From NCBI RefSeq assembly GCF_030848805.1, contig NC_092369.1, positions 8,345,199 to 8,409,198 on the forward strand: a stretch of DNA of 64,000 nt, given 5' to 3'. Shown in pieces: positions 1-11,166 of this stretch. Each line of letters opens with the position of its first letter. Position 1 is the first letter of the stretch. Source of the stretch: Temnothorax longispinosus (Eukaryota > Arthropoda > Insecta > Hymenoptera > Formicidae). Both the position numbers and the translations under genes were made by a program. The notes under the pieces were generated by a model. That model saw nothing but the letters and a program-made list of their open reading frames with translations, did not search any database and was not told the DNA's origin.

Positions 1-565
1 AAGCTGCTCATACCAATTTCTCGTTAACGATATTTATCTATGTCACGTTCCATATTCGTTAATTTTTGCATGATTATATCGAATTTTCTTTTCTTGCGCG
101 AAAACTCATTATACTTGACGGGCGATGCGAAACGTCGAGCTCTAATCCTCTTTGACGTATCAACTCCGGTTTTTCTGGCTGTCACGGGAATAGTAAAACG
201 CGCATTCGCCCGTTTCGGAGCCAAGAACTTCTCGAATGTTTAAACTGTCCCTCGATCGCCAACTTTTTATCTTTAGCTGTGCGCTATGCATCGTTTGATA
301 CATCACAAGCGAGAAACTTTTAACCGGACTTTCCCCGATAGTTCTTTCGGTGTTTACGTACACCGTAAATAATAATATATACGCAAGAATATACTGGTAG
401 GAACTACCAAAATTAGGTATAGAATTTGTATTGTTAGAGTGGACACAACGCGTACTGCGACATACGCGAAATATAATAAGACAATTAAGTCATATATCTG
501 TCATAAGAATTTATATCTTCCTATCAATATAATATAATTCAGTAAATAAATTTTTTATTTTTTTT

Positions 566-641
566 AAATAAAAGAATATTAAAGAAATAAAAATTGTATA
601 TTTTTTTAAAATAAAAGAATATTAAAGAAATAAAAATTGTA
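566..641. repeat. Tandem duplication, 43-bp period
   Basis: Two adjacent, near-identical AT-rich copies are visible. The 33-nt core at 566-598 recurs at 609-641, giving a 43-bp period with a T-run between the copies. It is a local duplication of low-complexity sequence with no coding content. Confidence 0.8.
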
Positions 642-760
642 ATCTTGAGAGCTTGCGATAATTGCAAATAAATCCGAGAGAATCGAGTAGAAAAGAAAGT
701 CAATAAAAATTCAGGAATTTCTGCACAATGGGGTAATATATTATACATTATATACGTAGA

Positions 761-798
761 TACTACATATTACATCTACATACTACATATTACATCTG
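761..798. repeat. Two-copy 20-bp tandem repeat
   Basis: The unit beginning TACTACATATTACATCT occurs at 761 and again at 781. It is a simple short duplication. Confidence 0.8.
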
Positions 799-1639
799 CC
801 GCGCATACATTTCAATTTACGTGCGCGCATAAACGCTGCTATATAGACGAATAATACAGATAAGTTATCGGATGTTATGGTAAAGATATTCATTGCTCGT
901 TAAAATACTGTCTCTTGTTAAAATGCATGCGCAGTATTCTGCAAAGGAAATAGGATAGCAGGTCACGATAACATCAATATTTCGGGAGGTGGAACAACTA
1001 ATGTCATTTTGTAGATTGGGATAGAAGAATTTTATTTAGGCATTTTCTATATACCTGCTGCTTTTGAAGTGGATTTCTTAGCTTTAAAGACAGCTGTATA
1101 CACATATTCAATAAATGTTTTTATAAACATTTGCAAATAATATTCTTTATTTTTTATGTTAAAAATTAACAATTATTATTAAATTATCATTATTATACAG
1201 ATTTTGCAATTGATTGTTATGATCAATAATTAATATTTGAAATATTAACAATAATAGTCATTATATTATACTTGTATAATATGCCGATAGACTTATTATG
1301 CAGTGATCAGAGATAATTCCGTTAACGTTGGTTAATAGTTAAATTAAAGTTGATTGCGCACTTAAAATCGCTTAGTCATAAGATTCATTCTTTAAACACA
1401 ATTTGAATAAACCAACCTAAACCAACCTTGTAAAATCGGTTTCTGGCCTATCAATTCCACACGTTTACTTTCATCGACGAAAATGGTTAACGAAGTGGAA
1501 TTGTCGGGAAGTCGGAGCATCGCTATCACGGAATTACGTCATCGCGAATAATGTATTTGAAGCAGAAAAAGACAAAAAATCTATAGAGTAGAAGAATAAT
1601 AATACTATTGGAATTTATTCGTTAAACGTTCAATATTTC

Positions 1640-2110
1640 GGAGAATCGCGAGACAATCGTTTCCGATGACCGAGCACTCGCCGTTTCATCTCTGAAAATG
1701 TCTTATATACTCGGCGCGGTATCGCCGGTATCGACGTGACGAGATGAGTTGCAGCGCGATCGTCCGCGTCACATCGGGCACTTTATCCGTCAATAACGTC
1801 GTTGACATTTACCTTCGCGGCAACCAGCGACGAAGATAACATTACCCGCGATACAAGTTACTCCAGCGTGGACGTGATGTAGCGCGGACGAATCATCGAG
1901 CGTTGGTGGTTGTTGTTGCCATTTCCACGGACGACTGTATTGGTTTTCAAGTCCGTGTCTTGCGTCTTATTTCTCGTGTTAAAGCTCATCGAGTTATAGG
2001 ACAACTGATGTCGTCTTACCCGGACTCGGCTATGTTTAATTCAGCACGACAAAGATACGTCGATCGATACGCCAGACGCGTATACGTATACGGAATATCT
2101 CTTCCCTTCC
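1640..2110. promoter_or_regulatory. CpG-rich island, possible promoter
   Basis: This is a GC- and CpG-rich block in AT-rich surroundings. A CRE-like TTACGTCATCG sits just upstream at 1534-1544. A 106-codon frame begins at 1903, but its product resembles nothing I know and is probably chance. Drosophila slo is known to use several tissue-specific promoters, so such islands upstream of S1 are reasonable promoter candidates. There is no TATA box or initiator that I would commit to. Confidence 0.2.
1946..2075. repeat. Diverged dispersed repeat, copy A
   Basis: This segment aligns by eye to 4067-4209 on the same strand. Shared blocks include CTTATTTCTCG, then TTA(A/G)AGCT(C/T)ATCGAGTT, then AATTCAG near the middle-right, and CGATCGATACGCCAG at the right end. 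The spacing between blocks is similar. It may be two old copies of an interspersed element or a local duplication. Confidence 0.5.
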
Positions 2111-2480
2111 ACCCCTCTCACATCAGGAGTGCCTTGTGCTTCATTTGGTACATGGTTTATCGGACCAATTCGACGTCAATTCTTTATAAAAATATCCAGA
2201 CATCGATAGTTTCCAAGTTATAAGTCTAGAACTAGAAGATGTTAATTTATAGATTTCAGTCAATCAATCAGGAAATTCCGAATCTTAATATATTCGTCTA
2301 ATACTGCGTTCAATGAAATTTTAATTTAAGAATTAGAGACGATTTGCAAACATATTAGATTGAGGAAAAGTATTGTTGAAACGAACTACATGCAATTAAA
2401 TATTAGTCAAGCAAGATCGATTCCAAATCGAATAGAGATATTTGTAGATGAAGTTGAATATATTTGAGACTATAGAGCAG

Positions 2481-2617
2481 GTATTCATAGTCGGATCTTA
2501 TATTTAAGATCGTCTTAAGTACGATCTTAAGATGTTATGAACCAATCACAGAGCCGTAATAGCATCTTAAGACATTACTTAAGACAATCTTGAAATATAA
2601 GATCCGACTATGAATAC
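2481..2617. mobile_element. MITE-like fold-back element
   Basis: This is an inverted repeat of about 137 bp. The left arm begins GTATTCATAGTCGGATCTTA and the right arm ends with its reverse complement. The arms extend inward for over 50 nt through TTAAGAT/ATCTTAAGA blocks with a few mismatches, around a short centre containing CCAATCA. There is no coding capacity. The structure suggests a non-autonomous DNA transposon, but no target-site duplication is obvious and I cannot name the superfamily. Confidence 0.7.
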
Positions 2618-4066
2618 GGGCCTAGGACATTCCGTATATATGTAACTATGTATAAAATAAAACTTCCGCCACTGCTGAAGTTACGGAGTGCCACGAGTAC
2701 ATTCTTTTTTCTCGCGTTAAGCGTTGGAAAGAATGTCGTTATTTTTAAAGTTGAAAGCGTCCGGTTCCGTGGAATTTTTTCTTAGGAAGGACGAAATGGT
2801 TATCACGCAAGTTAATACAGAGTCCCAGAATGCAACGTCGATATCGAAGAATTTCATGGCGCAGAGTTTTTCCCTCGTTATTTTCTAGAAAAGATCTTAG
2901 ACGTTCAGAATTCTTTGGACACGATTATGAAACAATGGATATTGATTGTTGATATTAAGAAGAAGCACAAGGCAGAGGAGGCATTATTACGTTTTGCACA
3001 TTCAAGATAAATGAAACATATTCATGTCATAAATTATTTATTTTAAAAGAAATGTACGTACGTACGATGAAACTGTCGCGGTTTTATGATATATTATTAC
3101 GCATGGTAATCGAATTACTTTTATGATGTCAAATAATAATAGTGACGCTATTTTTTATTGCATTTATGACGATACGTATCAGAAAAATTGTCTTTCTGAT
3201 AAAAAAAAGGAAAAATTGATTTTCTGACTGTCCATCTCCGAGCTGTTGAAGTATGTCCCTGAACTTCGTTTCGCGTGACTTTTTGCATGATATATATTGA
3301 GTCACAGGGATCCATTGTCTCTTTTATATATCCGTTCTTAACTTAGAATGGTCAAGGACACAAAAAAGGAAACCTTGAGACAATTCGTTTTTTTAATTTG
3401 ATAAAAGATATGGTTTCTCTCCGGAAACAAAATAGAAGGAACGAATGTGGAGAATACAGCGTATTATCTTTGTACTGAAAATGGGATAAATAAATAAATG
3501 AAACGAGACAGAAAGAAACGTTATGCGACGATATATTGATTAATAATAATGGATATAGGAATTGTTTTAATATAGTTTTGTTGTAGTATTACATATATAT
3601 AAGCATTGTTATATATTCGATATGATTAAATATATATTACAACAGAATATGTTATTTTAATAATAACACAGGAGGAGAATGTGTGTATGTGCATGTGATA
3701 TACCTATTGGATATTGAATTGGAATTTATATTGAAGATTTTTCTACTTATTTATTTTTTAGCTTTTTTATCTTATTAATTTTTTCAATGAAACGAACAGT
3801 ATTTTTATATTAATTTTTTTTTAATTTTATAAAAGATTTTATATATAAAAAAGGTATTTAATTTTAATAAAAACTATTTTTAAATATTCTCTAGTATTAT
3901 ATATTAATAATTTTAATACGCGCATTATCTAAATATTCATATTAATATAATATAAAACAAAAATTGAAAATTTAATGGAACCAAGAAGTTGTAATGTAAC
4001 ATAACACACGTTCATACATTTTGCATTATAATCTGATAAGAAGTGTGAAGCCACAATCGTGACGTC

Positions 4067-4209
4067 TTTAAGCCGACGAAGCAAGTCTTATTTCTCGCAT
4101 TAGAGCTTATCGAGTTGCAGAATATCCGTCGCGGCCGTTTCATAGAGTATCTACTGAAGTATAATTAATTCAGTATGACCAACCTACCTGGCGCGATCGA
4201 TACGCCAGG
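4067..4209. repeat. Diverged dispersed repeat, copy B
   Basis: This is the partner of 1946-2075, about 2.1 kb downstream in the same orientation. It has the same ordered blocks with substitutions and small indels. Any frame present in copy A is broken here, which argues against coding conservation. Confidence 0.5.
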
Positions 4210-4886
4210 GTGTCGCAAACGAAACCGCCAGACCGAGCAGTTTTTTAGACTGAATGAGGAGTTTCTGCCGTTGCGGCGACGCGAAAAGAATTTGAGGAAG
4301 ATATTGAAAGAATAACTGAAACTGAAAAGGAACGAAACGGCTTCGAAGAACATTCATCCATTTCTATCAAACCAAGGACGAAGTTCAGTTACGATACATA
4401 AAAGAACGTGTGCAATTGCAAGAATGCTTTTTTTTCTGTCGTTATGAAAGCGCGAATGTTTATGATTTTAATTCTTGAAGAAATCATGTTGCACTTGATA
4501 TATTAGGCACTAAAATATAAATCGCAGATTCTTTGTTTCGATTTAAGGAAAATAAGGAAAATTCTTCTCTGTGCTAGCACATTTACGAAATAATGAACGT
4601 AGTGCTGTATATTAAAAAGAGATCGTCTACGGAATCTGGCACAATTCGGAATTTGGATTCCACCAGAGTGCGAACACGCTCACATCTCATCGGTACATTA
4701 CGTCCCGTCTAGTCTCATCAGAAATAGCTATACTGCGGTTTTACATCCGAGGTTCAGGTGGCGTATTAAATCCGTCCGTTTCCGGGGGGTGTTTTAAGCT
4801 ATCGTGCGCTGCTCGACGTCGATTCCTCCGACGTGAGTTGGAAGTTGAAGCAGGATTAATTACAAAATCCTTGTAATTAGTTGGCC

Positions 4887-4906
4887 AACCGGTTAGTCAA
4901 CCGGTT
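4887..4906. promoter_or_regulatory. Paired AACCGGTT motifs
   Basis: Two perfect AACCGGTT palindromes lie at 4887-4894 and 4899-4906, so their starts are 12 bp apart. AACCGGTT matches the Grainyhead/CP2 family consensus. The spacing is close to one helical turn, so paired binding is possible. Function is inferred from the motif only. Confidence 0.35.
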
Positions 4907-5083
4907 GGAATCTCAACCCAGATTTAACTCTCAAACTACAACTACATTATACACGGATCGGTCCGCGATCGTGTGTTAGTGGTATCAGAGTCGTTATCAT
5001 TCGGATATTTCCGGGCGGCTCTCATATCCGTGGGAAATGGGTAATTATTGATAAGACGTGCGCGCAACAGCGGATCTAATCTC

Positions 5084-5113
5084 GTTTAGCGATATCCGAC
5101 GATATCGCTAAAC
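5084..5113. repeat. Perfect 13-bp hairpin, 4-nt loop
   Basis: GTTTAGCGATATC at 5084-5096 is followed by the loop CGAC and then the exact reverse complement at 5101-5113. No T-run follows and nothing adjacent explains it. It may be a regulatory palindrome or the remnant of a fold-back element. Confidence 0.7.
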
Positions 5114-8100
5114 TTCTGGAAGACGATGCCCTCCAAATTTTCGAGGAGCGCCTTGCTATACCGGGATGGCGCGACGTCGCGAGTTTCGACGCGTGTAAAA
5201 TTAAACCGACCTGCAAATATGCAGGCAGATCATAATCCACGTGACATGATCGCGTAGCCTTGCTTTATGCAGCTGTCAAGTGACGCGCTCGGCTTTCAGC
5301 TCGTTCGTACTTTCGGATTTTGGCATCCGCTGGATAGCCACTTCGCCGAATACGTAGATTAGATTCAGATCTGGATTCGTGATACGCAATAAAATGTTCG
5401 ACGATTTGCGAACGAAAATATTGCTAATTTATAATGAATCGAGAGTTTCGAATTAGGGCAAGAAATATCAAGTGAGGAAAAGCTCAATGGTGCATGAGAG
5501 TGAAAATCTTTACGATTGAAGAGACCGAAAAAAAGAAATTGGAAGCCTTTAATACTTTTTAACAAAGAAACAAATAAATTTCTTTACTCTTTGTTTCTTT
5601 GCTTACAATAAAAAGCAAAATAGAAAATCTGGTTACAACAGATTTTATTCGATTGTTTTTCTTCTTTTTTTCTATAAAGAAGGAAAATATTTGTAATATT
5701 TCGTGACTATGTCGATCGAGAAAAATTGATCACCCGCTGTGATAATACTGCGGATATTATTTCAACGTAGCGTAGCGCGATAATCGATTTTAGCAGGATA
5801 GAGGACGTGATCATATAGAAATATAATATGGAAAGTTGGACATATGTGTGTGCACTGCCGTGCAGTAATATTCATGCACAGTAAGTTGAGTAAACAACCG
5901 TATCGATCTTCAAATAAGCATTACGCTACTCGCTTATCACTTCAGGAGTTGATCGTCCGTGGAACTGATGGTAATGTACAAACTCGCCAGTTAGTTTACT
6001 TCTTCATTGTGCAAGTAGAACTAATCTAACAAACATGAACAATGCGAATTATGTCAAGGAATAACAGCTAAGCTTGATCGAATTTCTAGGAAATATTAGA
6101 ATCATAAAATATTTAAGAATTCTGATATCTTTAGAAATATCCCTCTTTCCGATTCAATTTTAAAACCTTAAATACGGTTGCCCCATTTTGTCGCAGTCTT
6201 TTTATAATATAAATTATCTTTATTCTATACTTTATTTGTATCTTGAAAAATTTAATGATTTTTATTACGTCAAATGAATGAGGTACCCAGTTAAGTGAAT
6301 TTCGAATAAGTTTATTTATTTATATAATAAATTTCAACTGATTGTTTATAAAAGCCACTTTCGAAAAAGATACTCGTACCTTTTTGTCGAAGATGGTAAA
6401 TGCTTTCTTGTTTTTCTTGCTATAGAAAAAACATAGTTCAGTTAAACAAATGTAGTGCATTAATTTTATCGTCTAAGAAACGTCATCTATAAGTAGCAAA
6501 TAAGTTTTTTCCTTTACACGACGCGAGTATATCGGCAAAGTACACGGTGCAGGACGAGAAATGAGATTTCTACAGCTCTTCTCGACTCGCCTGGAACTGA
6601 CGTATCCACTGAAATTACTTAAGAGTCAAGGGAAGAGGCTAGACTACTTGGGACGATCGGTCAAAGAGAGAAATAGCGCGATAAAATAACTGAGAAGACT
6701 GAAGGGAGGAACGTTGAGGCAAGAGGGAAGATCGTGACACACTAGTCTTCATTCACATCGCATTGCGCACAGCGAGACGCATTTCCGTCCGTCCGTCGGA
6801 ACTGGGTTACAGCCTAGTTGTACGTGATATCTGGCGCTTCGCGAAATTAGGTTTTCATGCGCTTTTCTGCAATTTAAACTATTGTCGCGGGGGGTCACGG
6901 CGTCGTAAGAATTGGATTAGCGCGCCGATGCTTTGCACCACATTTATTGCTACCCGGACGGTGATCGATTACGGGATTGAATAAAATGAACGAACGATAC
7001 AAAAGAGCGCTATTGTTTTATAATTTTTTTACATCACGAGGAGTTTGACGATTTATTTCAATGGTCTGGCCGGAATTAAAGGTACCAATTCATGAGACGC
7101 TGAAAATGAGCGTCAACAAGGTGAACGTGGTGGTTTCGCTTTGACGCTAGAGTCAAAGAAATGAAGTCGAATTTGTTTAATATTTAGCGTCGTCGCTGAA
7201 TCGTCGTTAATCGTCCCAGTACAATCAAACATAGACTTCGAAATACGTAAAATATTAATTATTTTCAAGTAATATCTTCAAGTAATAATATCTTATGGAT
7301 ATGTGTATATAAATAAAAGATATTATTTCAGAAGATTTTTTCTTGCCGAAAATGAGCGTCGAGCGTCAACGTGAAAAGGCACCTATTAAAGGTGAAGATG
7401 TTTGCGGGCGTTAAACATTCGCAATATTGTTGCACGTTCGTTTACAAAGAGAAAGTGGATTGATAAACATAAATTATTTATTCTACCGTTGTTACATATA
7501 TATTATATGTATGTATGGAATTATTACCTTTTTTAGACGACGTATTTTTAAAATGCATTGAATTTATCAATTAGTGTAATTTTGTAGATTTATTTGATCG
7601 TTGTTTAAAAGGTGCGCGTGTCGAACGCAAATATCAGGCGTAAAGATACGCCGAGTATTAACTGGCATTTTAAAATCCAGTAATTTTTCGTGATAAATTA
7701 TTACTTTCGGCGCGCCATCCCTTTTCAACAGACGCGAGCGCAGAATGCTTTAATCGATACTCGTGCATAAACCCACTTTTAATTTACCGCTCAGCTATCC
7801 TGCCTGATTGCATTCACCTCTCCGCTCTTCCCCATCCCCATCATGTCATTCACAGCTGTACGCCGCGTTGCAAAAAAACGGTAAAATTAGAGTACGCGAA
7901 ATCGAATCGAACTCTTGCTCCCATGATTTAATACATCGTTAGTCGTTCACGAACGGAACGGCTCATATTCTTGCACTGTACGCTCCGTGTATGTTCCACT
8001 TTTTCTTTCCTTTTTTTTCTTTCATAGCCAGAGAGCCACCAGGGTGGAACAACGTGTGTCCATTTTCCTCCGCTCCGCTCCCTTCGTTCAATTGATCGTC

Positions 8101-9039
8101 ACGGTATCTGCAAGCCAATATTGCACAGTCGCAAAAACCTTGCAACATCCTTTTTGCAATGTGTTTCAGGATGCATGTAAGTTTCGGCGGCTTGCACCCC
8201 ACACGTGCAGCGCGTGTACTGTAACTTAGCATGTAAAACGTGGCATATAAATAATATGTTATGTTCAGCGTTGCATATCAATTTACTACATAAACAACTT
8301 TCGATAATAAATAAAAAGTAAAGGTACAACTAAAGCGTATATAGGTAAATAATTTGCACATAATTTGTGCGTCAGTTTTTATAAAATTACGATACACGTT
8401 CTCCCTTGCATCTATCGATTGTCATTGATAAGCACGATTTAATCGACGAAAAGCACGTTAGGATAAATCTGGATAATCGACGTTTCGCTCGAGTCTTTCT
8501 TTAGGTTGCAAATGAATTTAACGGTTCGGTGGATAGGATTGATTAATGATGTACGCGAAACGAAATTGAATTTAATGCAGTGTGAATGTAATACGTTCGT
8601 GTTGAAAAGCTCGCTGCGTTATATATATAGTACGATAAATTTAATTTATACGTGTAGTCCGCAACACACACGACTGTACGACGACGCACGCAGAGGCGAG
8701 CACTTTATAAAAAGAACACGCTATAATATCGATGAAATAATGAAGTGGTTGCGGAAGAATATGCTCAAACGTGAGCTTGCACGCGAAGCGGAGCAAATAT
8801 CACGGCTGTAGCTGACTAATTAATTACATACATTTGCAAGCAACTTTTTTTAAATTTACTTTATACTTTCTGCTCATTTGCCTTTTATAAATTTAAATTT
8901 GTCGGATTTCATATACACATACGAGTCTCTATCAAGTTATTTGATCAATAATAAGAAAAAGTTTGACGTATACTGTCGTTTTACTCGAAATGGCTCGCAT
9001 GTATCCGGAATATGGTGAATATTTCTCAATGTTACGTCA

Positions 9040-9600
9040 TCGACGAAAGCTTTCGCGGCAATAATGAACCTTTGGGGATTTTTCGCAAAACAGGAAGCTG
9101 TACGCGGTCGGTCAGCTGCGCGCGGAGCACGTCGAACGAAGCCGCATAATAACACTAATAGCACGTCTGTCGGTGCTAATGGCTGTTGCAACGCAGCTAT
9201 CTAAGGTGCCTTTGAGCGTTGTATATAGATGCCCAAAGTCTCGCTCTGTATGCGGACGCGCGATTACGAAGATGACTACAACGACGACGATGACGACGGC
9301 GACACGGCGACAGCGACGGCAATGTTCCGCATGCCTCTCGGTACGCTAATTTCATCGCGAGCGTCGCGTCGCGTCGCGTCGCGTGCCCGCCGCTGCGCCA
9401 TCATCGATGATTCGTTCCCGCTCGTTGCCAATGTTATGCGCGTAAGCGAAAATAGCGTTCAGGGTTTTCGGCGTAAACCAAGTCGCCGTGGCGAGTCGAT
9501 TATGACTCGTTTTGGGCAAGACGGGCGAGCCGTGTTTGATGCGCGATTTCCCGCTGGAGCGTTCCCGTAAACACAAATGACGACGCAATGAACCGGCTGG
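9040..9600. promoter_or_regulatory. CpG-rich island, possible promoter
   Basis: This is a GC/CpG-dense segment with tandem GCGTC pentamers at 9361-9384 and a GAC/GAT-rich run near 9270-9300. TTACGTCATCG at 9032-9042 marks its left edge. Open frames on both strands are low-complexity (aspartate- or arginine-rich) and look like products of base composition, not genes. It is a candidate alternative promoter or untranslated exon, by analogy with the multi-promoter Drosophila slo locus only. Confidence 0.2.
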
Positions 9601-10726
9601 GACCGATATTGCTTTAAGTAATCAACGGCACGATATGTCGGCTAACAACGGGGTAGTTGAACGCCGATATCACTAGATCCTCTAATTGGGTGGTATCATA
9701 AACCTTTTTAATTATTCGTGATGAGACAATGAGGAATAGGTTCCGCTGCGTTTTTTCCTTGTCTCCGAGAAGCGGTCGGTTGTCCTGCGAAGAACCGCAG
9801 AGATTTATTATATTACATAGAAATATGATAACATTAAAGTGAAGCTTTTGTAGGTCAAATTACCTTGGCTCCGGTTATTATATGTAATAATAGTTTTTAA
9901 TATAGTAACGTTATTAAATCTTCTTTATTTTATTTCTGAAATATTTATGGTTTAATTACTTAATCTAGCATGTTTATGCTAATTCTTATTTACTCGTTTT
10001 TGGGATTATATGATTTCAGAATCTATTGCACAACAAAGAATATAAGAATAAATAAAGGTAAATTTGATTAATACAGAAGTCAACGCTTACAAGCTAAGAA
10101 CTAAAAACTATGCAAGAAGGTTAATCAGGCTAAAATACGGGCAAAATAATGTTGGTTTGAAATAAAATCTAGCTTATTTACAATAGTGTTTTAAAAACAT
10201 TGAATTAAAGTGCGAATTGAAGTGTCGCAAATATATTGAGTCGATGAATCGAAACGATAGCATTATTCGTCGTTTGAAGGCGCGAATATGTTAGTCCCAT
10301 ATGTCAAATTGAGATGTCCAATAGAGTTAAAAACTTGTAGTCAATAAATTGTGAAATATCAACCACTTTGCGTCGACTCCATCGATCCTCCACCGAATTT
10401 TTTGAACATTATTTTACATATTGCATACAGCGTTTCGATCAAAATGCTAATAGTTAAAAATGATCAAAAACATTGATGAGAAAAATAAGTCTCCGACTAT
10501 TTGCCATTAGCTTCCTATTCTTGTGAAGTTTTTTTGTTTTGCTCTTAAAGTAATTAAAACATAATAGAACAATATTGAAAGTATTTGTTATTAATAAAAT
10601 ATCTAAAATTTAGGGTGACTCAAAGTCGATAAAAATTTTGCTATATTATTTTATCGAGGCAAATAATACTGGAAATGATACTGGAAACGTATTATACCTA
10701 TGTAGATATCTTGTAGTGCACGCTAA

Positions 10727-10742
10727 AACGCAAATTTGCGTT
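10727..10742. repeat. 16-bp perfect palindrome
   Basis: AACGCAAATTTGCGTT is exactly self-complementary. It sits within a wider imperfect inverted repeat (TGCAC on the left, GTGCA on the right). A second near-palindrome, with TATAATGTGCG arms around a single A, lies at 11287-11309, so both could belong to a degraded fold-back element. Confidence 0.6.
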
Positions 10743-11113
10743 ATGTGCATTAAAGTGCGACAGCTTTCAACAATTCCTTAATCTTTCTGAATAAATAATG
10801 CCTAATTATCTTTGTTTTGTCCGGATGTACTCTCTGGCTGTGTGACTTTTGGCTCAGTGTATAAGATATTAAATATAACCCAGACAATGAAACACTGGCG
10901 GGCAATTGTATGTATTTTAGTGTCGCGCCAGTCAAGATGCGCTTTTAAGAGGTAAACATAATAAGATTTATCTCACACTCATTTATATTTTCTTTACCTT
11001 CAATTACACTTTAATAAAAAAAATATATATAATATATGTGTTATATTTATCATAAAATTTTAACTGAAATTTATTTCTTGACAAATTCATATATATTGCA
11101 GTAACAACATATA

Positions 11114-11166
11114 TAATATTAATATTAAGTATTAATATTAATATTACAAATTAATATTAATATTAA
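11114..11166. repeat. TAATAT-type simple repeat
   Basis: Repeated TAATAT/AATATT units form an AT-only tract of about 50 nt inside a long AT-rich region. No other feature is evident. Confidence 0.8.

Noticed and set aside
9229..9570. 113-codon frame with an aspartate run
   Set aside because: Low-complexity GAC/GCG repeats, with no recognisable domain.
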